Positions 12,101 through 27,100 of a DNA stretch of 64,000 bases are shown one piece after another. Position 1 is the first letter of the stretch. Every line of letters begins with the position of its first letter. The translations under genes were made by a program, and so were the position numbers. Under the pieces are notes generated by a model. It was not told where the DNA came from, ran no database searches, and worked only from the letters and a program-made list of their open reading frames with translations. The DNA is from Pycnopodia helianthoides (lineage: Eukaryota > Echinodermata > Asteroidea > Forcipulatida > Asteriidae), in contig CM063252.1 of assembly GCA_032158295.1 (NCBI GenBank), positions 18,930,036 through 18,994,035 on the forward strand. The letters are read 5' to 3'.

Positions 12101-15100
12101 ACTCTCCATTGTTGAAGTTAATTTGTGAGAAAATTAATTTTGATGGAGATGGTGGTGCTTTGGCATTGATGAAGGAGTAGATGGTGAAAAATAGCCGCTG
12201 GGAGACACAGTTTGGATTTGTGGAAATCAGAGGAGATGAAACTTTCAAGAATTTGTTTGTATGTTGGAATTTATAAGTATGTATTATTGAAAGGTTATAG
12301 TTCTTTTATTGGGAGAAGAGTTATACTTGCACTCACTAACTAGTTTAAGAATTCAAATTCCATCTTAATCTAGCCCAAATGGATGATGTAAACTAATAAA
12401 ACTGCCGCTAATCATGCCTGGGGCTTAATGGTATGGGGAGGGCGACAGTTGCCTGTAAATGCCAACATATGAGTACACAGGACAGTCAATAATGCAGTGG
12501 GCGGATCATTTGCATAATTTGTCTGATACGGCCGATACATTCCCCATTTCCATCACAATGGATTTATCAGATTGTTGACTTGTTCTTGACATTTCTAATT
12601 GAGCTGAAAATAGGAAAAATCTATAAAGCAATGCATCCTTTGGTAATTAAGGGGGAAATATTTTAAACTGCTGCATACTGATAAATTTAGATACGTAATG
12701 AGAAATGGCAAAAACTCACTTTAAAAAAATGGAACACTTTATACTGGTTCCTGAATTTCTTCAAATCGGTATATGGACACTTAAAACATCGAGGACAAAA
12801 CTGTCAACCATTTTATTTAAAGGCAGAGTATACTTTTGGTAATTGTCAAAGACCATTATTATCCCAACATATGCATAAAATAACAAACCTGTACAAATTT
12901 GGGCTCAGTTGGTCATTGAAGTTGCAAGAAAATAATGAAAGGAAAAAAACTTTTTTCAAATATCAAAGTGAAGTGGTTAAGATGGTCTTTAGAGAAAAAC
13001 AGTTCAACTGAAAACCCACCCTTGTTGCACAGAATTGTGTGCTTTCAGATGCCAGAGAAAGGCTTTATGCCTAAAGCCTTTCTTAGATTCACATTTTGGG
13101 GTGAAAAATAACCTCTTTCTCTAAAACTACGTTACTTCAAAGGGGGTTGTTTCTAACAATGTTTTATACATGTAATAGCAACAGCTCTCCAGTGCTCTTT
13201 ACCAAGTGAGTTTTGTGATCATTACATTCAAAAGTAATTATCAAAGGTAAACCCTGCTTTTAAGCAAGGCAACCAAAAAGTTTTTTTCTTACAAAACAAT
13301 CCCCCAAAATTTGAAACATAAGTTTGCTCATTTGACTGAGATGGCAGCAGACATAAGGTAGGCCTTCTTTAGGTTAAAGACTTTTGAATACAAAACTTTA
13401 AAAAAACAAACTAAATTACAGATACCGTTGACCAAATTATATGAACAGATACAAGTTTATGTGTCAAATACTTTGGGCATTGCTAAAGCTAGGTTACCCT
13501 GTCTGCATATAGGCCTACTTATATCACTACTGCTGCAGCCAGGCAAAGACTTTTATTTTGGAGTCAGCTTAGCTAATAAATCAGTCACAGAGTTTTTAAA
13601 GAATAGAAATATACTAGCAAACTGCAAACAACATTTACTGGTTTCTTGATTTTTAATTAGTAAATATTTATTCTTGAAGTGCTAATTACCACAAGGCCAA
13701 TACGCAACAGGAGCCTGTGCCTGCCAATTAAAGCAAAAATTTGCCCTGAGGCATTAATTGATGATGACAGATAACTGAAGATCAGAATCTCTAGTTATCA
13801 AGCAAGAAGCTGAGCTCTGTTTGGGATCATCTGATATTATTCTTTGCTTTATCATTCCAGTCATGTTTGTTTAAAGTTTCTCAATATTTTCATTTCTGAT
13901 TGAGCCTCTGTGGTCATTCAGCATGTCGGTCAACTATCTCAAAGACACCATCAATGCTTGAATTAAAACTTGGCACACTTTGTTTAATATGATAACAGGT
14001 TTATATTGAAGGACCAAAACATAGTCCATTAATGAAATTTTGTTTTTAGCTGCTACTCTTTATGAAAAGACTGAAAAATGACAACATAGTTCCAAAGATC
14101 AAAGTCAATGATACACATCGAATCATTGGGCCTCTCCCAACAAATCTACTCAATTTTGGTGATCGTGACAAAAGAAATTTCCCTTAACAATAATTTATCT
14201 CATATTGAAGCCCCCTCCCATCAAAAGAAATATTGAAATAATATGTAGATAAAGTAAAATGTATGTTTTTGAAGTATTGATAAACAATATAGGTGATTGT
14301 AATTCCAGATCTTGGATGGTTATATAGTACAAGCATAATAGAGTCCTTTATAAGAGCTTCTTCAGTATCACATATAATAAGGATTATAGGTGGCCGGATG
14401 TACGAATGATTACTTGTTGTCTTGGACTGTGAAACACTATCTCTGACCATACAGAGTCATTTTTGTATTATGCATGTGATGGAATATTATGTTGCTGGTT
14501 ACACTTTCAAAAATGTTACTGTGAAGAAATTTGAGTACACAAAATGTCTCCAGCCTTTTATTTTCACTCACAACAAGAAATTATTTATACTCTTTCTCTG
14601 AACGAAAGTGGAAGACTTGAATGTAAAACAACACAAAATTTTATTGTAGTTCACAGATCAAAAATAGTCAACCTTTGGTCAAAAAGAACTATTAAGCGTA
14701 AGGTTTACTCTTTTTAATGTCTAGAGTTCTAGAGGGTTACAAAGTTCTGTGACATCAATCCGGCAACACCTGTGAAAATCCCTTCGTTTATTCATGAGAG
14801 TATGCTTGGTTCTTTATTATGTATGCAAACGACACTGGACCTTTCTTCAAACAACCCAGATTAGTCAATAAGAACATGTTCACCATAGAACATCTCTTCC
14901 ATCCAGCAATTTTCAGTCACATCCATCTCTGCAAGAAGTTGTCTGCAAGAAACTGTCTGTATTTCCCCCTAAACTCGAAAAACCAATCCTCACGTTTTAA
15001 ATCAAACTAAAAGTTTGAAAGATCCAAACTCCTTAACAGTTTGAAAATGACTTATAAATCATTCCCTCTATTATTGTGAGGATAGAGCAATGTAGTTTAA

Positions 15101-18100
15101 ACTTTCCAGGCATTAGCAATATCAAGCTATCATATTCAAGGTCTGTCCCACAGATTTAGATTTCAATTATTTCTCAGTGGTGTTTCATAAAAATAGTTGC
15201 GCACAAGATACTCAGGTTGCACCAAAAGTGATCGGTGTAGAGAATTAGAAAATCTGTGGGGATGTTTGACAAAATATTTGACAGTTACCTTGTTGATGAT
15301 AACAATTCCTTGTTGGCAAACCTTGCCTGTAAGCAACATCTTCATCACAAATTTCTACTATCTCAACATAGCAAGTTAAATTGATGAGCTCCAAGGCCAC
15401 AAAGTTCCAAGTTGAAATCTCAACACATGGTATATTTATTTTTGTTATGCCAACTACTTTCCGCTCAACATGGCTGTAAACAAATTCTTCTAAAGTGCAG
15501 CTGGGGGTAAGATTGATTCTAAGGAAAGATATTGGGTAGATATTCAATCCAAGGAATGACAAAACAAATTGCATCTTAATCTTGAAACTCAGCTTTAAAG
15601 GTTCATCCCAAAAGATAAATAAAACGATTCAGTCAGTGTCATGGTTATTTCACCCCTTTCTATGCGAAGTGATTCTTAGTCTTATTAATAAGTCAAGCTG
15701 ATGGTGTTGGAAGCTCCAAAAATATAACTTTAGCATATTCAAGTTTGACAAATATAAATTCTTTAATTTTACAAGATAAGGCTTATCCCTTTTACATTAT
15801 GTAAATTGGCTTTAAAAAAGCCCGTTTTATAAATATAAAACATTAACATCTGAGTATTTTTGCAGAGCTACATTTGTTTGATTTCTCGGGCTCCCTAAGC
15901 ATGCATGGGAAGTAAGCCTTACTGGCTATTCAGGTCTTTCATAATTATTTTCATGATTTTCAGTTGTTGAGACAGAACAACTCTGCAAGACTGATACTGG
16001 TATGAACTTCATACTCAGTGAGGTCTCAGATTGAAACTATAGTAATCATTCTGTCCAGTGATTACCTATCTTGACTTTAATTAATTGTACATGATACATT
16101 TGACCAACCTATTCATTTGGTTTGCCACACATTCCTCTTCTGCGCCTAGTGCCAACATCTGCACAGATCTCTCAGTGCAAAGCTCACATCAATAATGATG
16201 AATACCTACTCTGGCATCTCCAACAGTCGTACTGATTTTAACAGGCATAAGTCCACTAATGGTCCCCTAATAGAACCAACTGTGCAATATCTTTATTTAA
16301 TAATGACAGCTGCATGGGATGTGTATTAACCTCTGTGTGGTCATTGCACATGGCTTGATAGCCAAACAGCCAATACATCACGATTCTAGGGCAAATGAGA
16401 AGTCCTTCAGAAGAGAAGATGAAACATTGGTAAAAGATGGAACCCCACATTGTCAATCAATATCTAGAACATGACATGTGAATAACAGAAATATGTGTGA
16501 CACAGACCACTTTTCAAGGGTGACAAACTTACAGATTCCATTTTTTCTTCTTTCAAAAACAAGAACACATTCAATGATCATGAAAATAATACTTGAATAA
16601 CAGTAAAGACATTTGAAGAAGCAAGCGACAATTTAACAGCCTTCACATACTCAACCCTTAAATAATCACCAAGACGGGAAGTTGCTATGTCTGATTAGGG
16701 TGAAGGTCCTTGATAGGGTATTAACACAAGTGATATGGAAGTGTGAAAATGCTTTTCTACCAAACATAATGTGCACGACACAAAATGTTAGTTCTATCTG
16801 AAACTATTCCTTATGTGCACACACTTTCAAAGGCACAGAAATATTTGTGCAAGGAGGCTCATCATATTGTTCAATGATGTGCAATGTTCAAAGTATTCAA
16901 ATCATGTTATATTTACCTTGATTTTCACCACAATTAATCTTGAAATTCCACAGCTGACAAAATAATTCCACAGATATCCAGCCTGTCAAACCACACACTC
17001 CTGCCTGAACAAACCAACCCCTCCAAATGAACTAGTTTAGTACTCCTTCCCTACACACATTCCTATGTTTATAAAAGGCGCTATCACTTGCATGATGTTT
17101 TTATTATCGCAAATCTTCAAATAAGAATTATTCTCGTGCTCCATCCAAATCAATTCTACGTGAAAACCCTAACAAGTACTTGTGCGGTGTCTGCTGGTGT
17201 TGGGTCTGGTAGCTTTTAGGGGCTAAGCTACAAAGGAAGTTTTTGACAAATGCGTATTACAATGAGGGTTGGCTGAGGAAGGTGGAAACGTTCAAAGGTT
17301 ATTCATGCAATGATAACAAGAGGATACTATTGAATAGATGTAAATAAACACATGCCCTGTATTTCCTTGATCCTTCTTTCTTTATGAGTCCTTCCTATGA
17401 GGCGCTGTAAAGCTCAATGACTTTTAGACAATTGGTTCAATCAATATGTTGTTAGTCACCACAACAGGAAAATGAAGCTTGAAATGACCAACACAACTTT
17501 GTCAATGGATGTTTAACAAATACATTGTACGAATTTAAAGGACAGTTTAACAGATTGTATTTGTTCCAAGTGATTGTGACATTTTCAATAGAACTCGTAC
17601 TGAACCATCATCTGCGTAAAAGATCAAGTCAATGAGAAGATCTCAACAACCCTGAGGGTTTCTAATCAATTGCTGTTTTCTTAATTTCTTCCATTTTTTC
17701 CGCGAATTTCTGCCACCACAGACATAGACAGATGTCCTTTTCAGCACATCTTCAAACCACAACATCCCTGAACTTCCACAAAACTAACAATTCCTCGTCA
17801 ATCCAGTGACAACAATTTCTTAAAACCTCAGACATCCCTTCTCCACTAAACTGTTTGTTCATCTGAAGCTTACAGATGACCTTAAGAAAGTGGACAATTA
17901 ATCTATTCTGATCTCAGTTTCCCTGCTTGAACAAAACACTAAAGTACTCTATCCTACATGGCAAGACTTTATTCTCATTTTAATATAACCAGCTCACATT
18001 CTTATATATCCATCTAAAATCTTTATTCTGGATTATTTTAATTGATTGCATTTCATGTTTTCTTCATTGTTGAGGCTTCAGGTTTGTATTTACTGTTCCC

Positions 18101-21100
18101 TAGTTTGACTATACAACATCCTTTCTCAACTCTTCAGTCAAGATGGTAGACATTTATTTGGAGGAACTATTTAGGGTTTTCGATATAAAATTGGAATGTT
18201 TGAATTTCACAAATTGTACATTCATATTTTAACCTCTGACTGCTGAGTGAGAGAGTTTTTCCAGTCATACGGTCTGACTGCAACATCTTCTTTCATCTCA
18301 TCTGTCATCCATACCATACAAGGCTCTACTCAGCCATCCCTGCTTACTGCATCCATCCAATGGTATGCCACACAATGTTTCTCCTGGGGTGGTGTGGTTT
18401 ATAAGAATTTCTTAGCTCATGTTGTTGGCATTGGAACCTTAAACGACATATTGGATTACTGTTAGGGATTAACGACATCGCTCTGGGTTTTGAAAAACAA
18501 CTATTGCCTTCGTGCAACTTTTATGTGAATATAAATCTTGATGAATATTCATGAAATTAAAACATACAAATTTAGTGTGGCAGAAGAATGTTTGGGGTTT
18601 GTTTTCAATCCCTAATTGTGGCTCAGCTTCTGCAAAGCTGAGGGTGTTGTTTTCTTTTTAACTATTGTTTTTTGTTGTTTTAAGTTTGCTGATAATGATA
18701 TACATACTGTATATTTATATGCATTGATGTTTTCTTTAGCTCGTTTTTGTACATTTTAAATTGTAAATTATGTAAATTTGAATAGTGTCAGCCTTTTGTT
18801 TGTTTTATGATTCAATTGTATAAACCACACACAAAACAATAAAACAACAAATGTACTTAATAGAGATTACAGCAAATTGTTTTAAAATCCTTTAAAACTT
18901 ATATGGACCAATCAAAACCTTAATGAAATGAAATAAATTTCAAATAAAAGTGCATTTGTTGTACTTTTTCACCACTCTAAATTGATTGAATCTCAACAAT
19001 TTCTGTTTTCAACTAGATTGCCAAGAATTTTTTGCATAGTAACTTTGAATATAATTGTTTTAATAACCTAAATTAATAATGAAGCAAGTAGTAACTTGAC
19101 TGTTTAAAATGTTGTGTATGGGTTGCAATAAAATAAACTTTTAAAAATCAATACCAATACTATTTCCAAGATCAAGCATGTTAAAGTTTTAAACAAAAAT
19201 GGGGATCAAAACCGCATGAACAAAAGTTTAACTTTTACTTTCTTTTACAATCAATTAGGCCATAAAATGTTGATGTATTTTTTCACAATGGACTTTGTAC
19301 GAAGGAATTCCATTCAAGCACTTTGAAGCCTAATCAATATAGTCACAGCAATAGTCCCTTACCAGCAGTCATTGAACAACAAGTATATCATTCACATTGG
19401 TTGACCCTGCAATCTTTTCTTCTTTTTCCTGTTGTGCCTGTTATTGACACTACACTAGAGTCAACATCAAAGTGGTTTGCTAGAATAGAGAGGTATTGCA
19501 TTCCATCTATTACGTGATTGTTTAGTCAGGAAATCCGAAAAAGAACATGAACTTCACACTGGGGTCAATTTCATTCACGCAAAGCAACTTAGCATGACAA
19601 CTTTTGCGAAGGTGACAATACAAAATGACCTAGGTTGTATCTCGATTCTTACTTATTTCAACTCAGCAAATAATAAGCATTTCTAATCGGGGCCAAGATT
19701 GGTGAAATAATCTGTAAAATAAGACTAATTGAATTCCATATTGTATATCTAGCTTGATTTCCTTATCTTGTGGGGAAGTGCATTTCTCTTTAAATTTTTA
19801 TGATGAACACTTTTATGATGTTTATGATGAACAATTTTTTAAATTGAAGAGAGAACTTTTTTACAACAAACCAAATAAAAGAGACAAACAAATAAACAAG
19901 TCTGAAAAAAAGTTAAACCGCATATGAACTTCTAAACAAAGGTTGAGTATTACAGAGTAGACAAAAAAACCTCCTAGGCTACCAACAATATTTCTACTAA
20001 CTTAGATGATTAAACCAAAGGCAGTTTCACATAAAAAATAAAAGAGAAATTAGAATTAGCTGTTGCAAACTGCTTACCAACCAAAAGGACCTGCAGTATA
20101 AATGCAAAAAATTAGTTAGTGGCCTGACGTTTCGACCCTAGCAGAGTCTTTCTCGAAGGCTAAAAAAAAGACGAGAAAGACTCTGCTAGGGTCGAAACGT
20201 CAGGCCACTAACTAATTTTTTGCACAAAATAAAAGTAAGTTGTTACAAGCAAAAAATTGAGTACACACTTGCCTGAAGAAAAAGAAAATAACGAATTACC
20301 TTGACTTTGACTTTGGTACCACAAGAAAAGGAGTTTATTTGTTTAAGGGTAGGTTCCTATGGAAATCTAACCCTTACTGTCTGATGTATTTCCTGCATAC
20401 GGTGGTTTCAGCTTTGTGGGCTGCCAAAATGTTTACAAATGATTTTGAGGTGAGATTTTGGTGTCGGCAAAGAAGGACAAGGATCGGAAACAAAACCGGG
20501 CATTGCGGTTTTCCTCCTCACTATAAACATGAGCTACATTCAGTGAATGTTGCTGGTAAATCACTTGGAGGAAAATGCTGAGTGTTTAACCTACTTGAAG
20601 GAATGATGAAAATTCTAGGCAACTTTTGAGAAATTACACATGAGGCCTAAAGCTCCACTAATGAAAAATGACAACTAAGATTAGAGCTATGGCTTATCTA
20701 TGATAAAGTTCTGAAATGTCATTTGCTTCCGAATGTATAGTATACACAATATGCATCAACCTTTCAGAAAAACCATTAATTAAGATGTATAAAACATGGA
20801 ACTTTATGACCATTATTTATAAGCAAAAGTTTGTTGATTCAAGAAAGGCATCCACACATAGGCCTAGGTTATAAATTTACTATTCTCTAATATTACTGAC
20901 TACTTTAGGTCCACTTAAAAATAATTGATTAAAACAATTTCAAAGATCACACCACTTAATCAAAGTCAAAGACAGTCCTAGAATTAGAAGCAGACAAAGC
21001 ACACAACAAAAACAAGACACCTTTGGACCTATTGTTTCCACTACCCAAGCATTTTTGACTAATCCATCAAAACTTTCATTAATTAGTTGTCATTGGTGCA

Positions 21101-24100
21101 TAAGTCATCCTTCTAACCAGTACCCTAAGAAGCATAAATATATTGTCACCATTTATGCAGAATGCATGAAGTAAAAAAAAAAGTTCAAAACATCTCATCA
21201 AGTCGTTTACCTGTCAAGAGGAAGCCCAGTGCTGTTAGATACTCCACGCTTTCACAGATGTCTCCTGTTCCTACCACAGACGTATGTCCCCCCTCGGAAT
21301 CGATCGATCGATTGGCCTGCGATGGGCAATCAGCGACTGGGTCTGTGGTATGCGCAGTTTGCTTGCCTCACCTTCCAGACAACACCATGGTAAAGTTCAG
21401 CCCTACGCTCCCCTAACACACATACAATGAGCATGAAAACCAGGCCGTACACACGCCTCAGTACCACTTCCATTCAATCACACTATATACCAGCAGTGCT
21501 TGTGTGTGCATATGTGTGGCAGAGTTATGTTACTGTTAGTCTTAGTGGTCTAGTGGTGAAACTTTACGGGCTCCCTCTATCATGCTGATATATACCTGAC
21601 ATTAGATAGTCTGTGTAACATTAAAGGTACTCCTCTCCCATTAACAACTCTTATTAAGAAAATGACAATCCTTTTTCATAAAATAGTTCACAACCTTCTG
21701 GGATCAAATGAATACAAAAGAGTGAGGTAATGGTGCAATGATTTGACATGTTTTCTTTACAAAGCTATTGGCACGTGTTGGGGTCAGCTCGTTACAAACA
21801 GCTCCTTTAACATACCACTGGAGCCATTTCCTGCAGCAGGGGTTCCGTGAACACAAAGTATGGGGTTTGATTCTTGTTCAATGGAATCTAGTACTAGTTT
21901 GTGTTTTCAATGCCATCGGGGGAGTACTTTCATCTCTAAATGTAAAAGTATCACAAAAGACAGATTACCAGAACCATTGCAATGGTGATTTTTATCGTAA
22001 AAAGTTTGTAAACATTACTCACGATTCAGTCGAGTGGAATTTTATTTTTGGAGATTCGTACAAGATGTCCTCAATCTTTTTTTCTAAACTGATTTTTTTT
22101 TTATAGGCTGGGCATTTTTTGAGGAAAATCAGAATGTTGAAGTGAGGCATATGAGTGAATGCATTATCTAATCATTATCTTGATCTAAAACCTCAAAAGG
22201 TATAACAGTTAAACCTTATCAGAAACTTGTGTTTAATGACCAGTGACTAAGACATACCATCAGTATTTTACTGCTGTTTGTTTTGCTGCCCTCTATTGCA
22301 CCAATAGAGACAGCTGGATTCAAAACAAACATAACACACCTGACTGCTCCTTAAGTTTACATAGCCTTCATTTAATGTGGTAGGTTCCGTTCAGTGACAG
22401 TTCAATCCTAATTAAAATGTACATTTGAAAACAAACCCAACAACTATGTTTCATGGAAATCTTTACTTTTTTTAAAGGTAAAACTAAAAAGGAAAAAAAA
22501 GACCACAGGAATGAAACTGGCTTTAATTGAACAGAACAACTTGTCACCAACATTGTTAAATCACCCTGGCACAATTATGATAACATGCTGGGTAACATAA
22601 TGATGGATTGGTTGCTAAGGAACTAGTATTTACAATATTAAAGGGCCAGGATGGATCATTACTAAGTTTTGGAACTATGATCTTTAGCAGAGATGCTCAT
22701 CAGAATCAGTTAAACATCAAGTATTTTTAATTAGTGGTTATTTGAAAATGATAAAAGTTGGTTGTACTTCAAACAAGAATAAACATGTACATTAACAGGG
22801 CCTTAAATGTGTATGAATCCAGCTTGTCTTCTTTCTACTCCACCAGTAGGCCTATAACTTTCAAGTGAGTCCAAATATAAAACAGTTACAGGCCTACTTC
22901 CAAATATAACGCACAGTTCTATTGTAAGTTCATTCAACTGAGATTATTTGACGTTGCTAAAAGAGGGGAGAAACACTACACAAAATAGAGTAGAGGTGTA
23001 ATTCACTCTTTGCCATACTCCAGTTCTTATGATTGAGGCAATATTCATTTACGATACCCGCCGAAATCTAATTTGAGGGACGGAATGCAGGAGTGAGGTC
23101 CCTGGGCTTTTGAAGTCCCAGCCGTCTGGCAAAGGGCTGGGGCCAGGTTCACTGCAGAGGAGAAACAGCTAATGCGTGGATTGCCTCAGGCATTGGCCAT
23201 TTCATCTTATATCCCTATATTTGTTATCACTCTCTCTTCATAACTCAGTTGACATTTAGTTTTATGGTCAGACTCAAGCATACAAAGGTTAACGGGGAGC
23301 TTTTTTTATAATAAAGTAAAGCTATTTTTAGGAGTTCTTTGTGTATTTTATCCTTGTCATTATTCACTTATTCCTTAAGAGTATCTTTCTCTCAGGTAAT
23401 CAGTCAAACTTAGCCCCTGTGGATACATAGGACATTTTTGGAAGTTCTTTCCAATTACCTAAAAGTTATTGTGAAATACTTCTTGGTAGGCTGGGTGTAA
23501 TCAAGTTGAGCTCTTAAATTTCAAAGACCTTGAAAATTCCATTTCACAAACATATTAAGAACTGTGAGTCCCATCCTGAACAAAATAAACAAATTTGTTT
23601 TTATTTTATATCTACCAAGTAATAGAGTGGTACTTGAACCCATGTCTTCTCGATTAAAAATGATGGCCCTCTACCAACTGAGCTATCTAGCCCTAATGTT
23701 GGCTGTCTCCTATTTTGTCAACAACTTTGTTGGGGGTGCCAGCCAACAAAAATATTTACAAAATAGGGAGACCACCAACATTAGTACTAGATGGCTCAGT
23801 TGGTTGAGTGCCAGCACTTCAATCCGGTCACATGTTCAAATACCTGTCTGGTAAATTTTTCCTTTTTCAGCCCAAAATTTTATGTATTATATGTACAATA
23901 ACTAATAGCCTCAAAACAAACATATTTGAAAACTAAAAAAGTATTTTCAAAACCAGTCATTACTGCATCATGAAGTTCACTTGTCATCCAAGATAATAAT
24001 ATATATTGGTGACTTAATCTATTGCACAATTTCTTTATAATGTAACCTAATTTCTGAGAGCAATCAGATCCCTAATTGCAGACAAACTGGCAATTAACCA

Positions 24101-27100
24101 AAGACCTCCACTGAATAGGCAACTATTAAAGTGTCAATAATACTTTACCTTGCCTCAAGGAATAGGGGAGCTTCAATAACTTTCGGGCAAAAATAAAACA
24201 TAAAAAACTAACAAAAGGGTTTATTACTCTTTGGCTCTTCACAACTGAAACACATTTTATAGTTTTGCTTCTGCAAATAAACTTTCATCAGAAGTAGAAT
24301 ATGGAGTGTCACCTAATCCACTTAAAGTTTAATAGCACAAAATGTGTCACAATAGTTTAAACAAGCGGTAGCCTGATGGTGTGACAGGGGACGGGGAACA
24401 ACTTCTGTGTGATGTGCGTCAATTGCACGATACATCAGCAGTGATTTAAGTAACACCATAATATGACGTAAGTGGGGTACAGTCTTTCCTTTTTGTCTAA
24501 AGCTTATTATAGAGATTCACACACTAAGTGACCAAACATAACGCTTGAGGGTCAAGCGACCTGCTTGAGGGTCAAGCGACCTAACACAAAATAATAAACC
24601 TGTCTGCCTGTCTGCTGCCTGGGGTCTGGCATAGGTTTGTAGCATGATGCGTTCATGATGTAGTATTCCACATTATTTTTTTAATAAATAATAGGATGCA
24701 TTTAAAATGATTGATGGCAGCAGACTTATCAGTTTTTATTCTTTATAATATTTGACACAAGCTCAGGGCAGAGCATGAGGGGAGCAAGCTTGTGGGGGGA
24801 CCACATTGATCTTGAATGTAACTTTGTACAGCTGAAACAGCATTGACTTAACACACTTACACCAGCGTTACTCTTAAGCTTGGGTAACACAAACATAATT
24901 GCATTAATTGCATTAATGAGGGTGCAATGGTTTGTGGTTCAATTCACTTTCGACCATCTGGGGGAAAAAATTGGGGGTGGTGGTGGTGGGGGGGGGTAAA
25001 GAAAGTAACCGCAGGACCCCCCCCCCCCCAGTAATTATGGTTCACATAACAAGCACCGTTGTTTACAGGTTTCCTCAAGCTTGACAGCTATACAGTGATT
25101 AAGTTCACTTTTGAGGCATCCTTGGTTTCATTACCAGAAATAATATAAATAATAATGATCAATAGTAACAATATTAGATGAAAAACTTTACATTATGGTA
25201 AACATGGGTCCCTTCATGCAGTCCACATTACAACCATCTTAGAACTGTTACATTTCTAAGTTTTCTTAAAAAGTTATTTCCTCATTACTGGACAAATGAT
25301 TTAGTCAGTTGGGCAATCTGCTCTGCATCCAAAAATACGAGTTGAGTTGTAAACAATGTGACAGGACGAAAGATGGTCACCCCATCAAAATAAACATTGG
25401 CATATTTCAGTGATTTCTGTGATGTGTTCCCACGGTCATCGTCAAATAGAAAAATTTTACTTTTTCATTTAGAAATTTGGATGAACTTGCGGTGTATATG
25501 GGTTTTGAGGCATTGCATGGTGAGGTATCAATATATATTCTGTTTGCGGTAACACCATGTGTATAAATATCTACTTTGCTGTGTAGATTTTGTTCTTTAG
25601 AGAACTTGTCTTGCTATTTATTCTACTACCGCGGAGTACATTTTCGGAATTCGGGAGACTTCTCAGTACCAATACACCTACTGCATGTGGATGAAATAAC
25701 TAAGGGTTATATACCCGTACTTTATATCATACTCATAGAATGAACAATAAAGCAGTCCAGCCCTTGGCCCATTCCCTCAATCTTGATAGGATTTCTTGCG
25801 GATGGTAAGATTTCTAACCATTAAAAAAAAAAAAAGTAGGTCATCATTTTTTTGATGAGTACACTCAAATATGCCTCTTTCCCAGAAATCGTTTAATTTA
25901 CCAGCAAGTTATGTTCATGCAATCATGCTTATTTCTCATATCTTTCAGGCAATCAAATTGGAATTAAACTAAATTTTCTCGGTGGCATTTCTGTGGCAGT
26001 GCCAATGCCATCTTTATATACCAACTGCGTCAGTTGGCTTTTAGCTTTAAAATGGACACAATACTACATTGTGCCTTTCAGAATCATGTGACAACAAAAG
26101 ACTTCACTCATCCCACACAAAAAAGAGCAATGAGTAATTTAGTGACCCAAGGAGTTGAGGAACCAGATAATAACTTGGAATCAAATGACACGATTATAGT
26201 ATTTGCTGGACATGGGGGAAAATAACCCAGACTTATAACAGATGTTCTTGGCAATTTTGTGTGTGCAACCAATGAACTGATGTAATTTGATTAGCTTTGC
26301 AATTAGTTCCTAACTGATCAGCTGGAAAATCTCACTTAGGTGGGTTTCTATGCGCGCCTGAAACTAGAGTACAACTACAAGTACTGAGGTAGGAGTAGAA
26401 AGGATAAGTTTTATAATATATTCTGTTTAAAATAAGGGATAAAAATGAACAGGGTTTCAAATATAAATGTACATGTATAACTTACTTTTGTTTAGTAAGA
26501 CATTATTGCTTGTTTAGATTAGAAAATGCCCAATGTAGATTACTCTTCCTGATTGGTTTTCTATGAAGTTAGACTAGAGTGGTACAAGAAGCTTGGCAAG
26601 GAGTGTTATTATATATTCAACTGTTCATATCCTACCATTAAGTATATACTGGTATAAGACAGCTTTAATTAGATACATTCCGGAGTTAACTTCATTACCT
26701 CTGTTTATTCAATTGTAATGGCCTCAAGGTATGAAGGGGGTAATACTTCTAAATCCCAATGCCATCTGAATATCGGATATGTTTACATGAACAAAATACT
26801 TTAATTTTGAATTCATCAGGTTCAAGAGAGTTGTATTATCGTAGTTTAGTTCAAATTTAGTAGTCGTACAAAACTTTTTGTAGTGCTATTAGTTTAAATT
26901 GATAAATAATTATTGGTTGGTGTTCTTAACGAGTTCAATAAGGTATGCTTTCAATGCCTCTAAAAACAGTTTCACTTCAGGGTACGTCAGAATACAGCTT
27001 GCATGATTTATTGACAAATTTGACTCTCCTAAAAGCACACTTGTGTAAAATTAGCAGTGATACAATTTTTCAAAGACGTACAGTTGGAATACAGTCTTCT

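Noticed and set aside
11853..12248. 131-codon minus-strand open frame with a hydrophobic stretch
   Set aside because: Same strand as the gene but no acceptor or donor in phase with exon 6 and no family resemblance.
17070..17077. Plus-strand TATAAAAGG as promoter of an antisense gene
   Set aside because: No coding frame or splice signal downstream on the plus strand that I can support.
23624..23853. Two divergent tRNA genes
   Set aside because: Arms have mismatched stems and decayed B boxes and recur as a repeat family, so these are tRNA-derived repeats.
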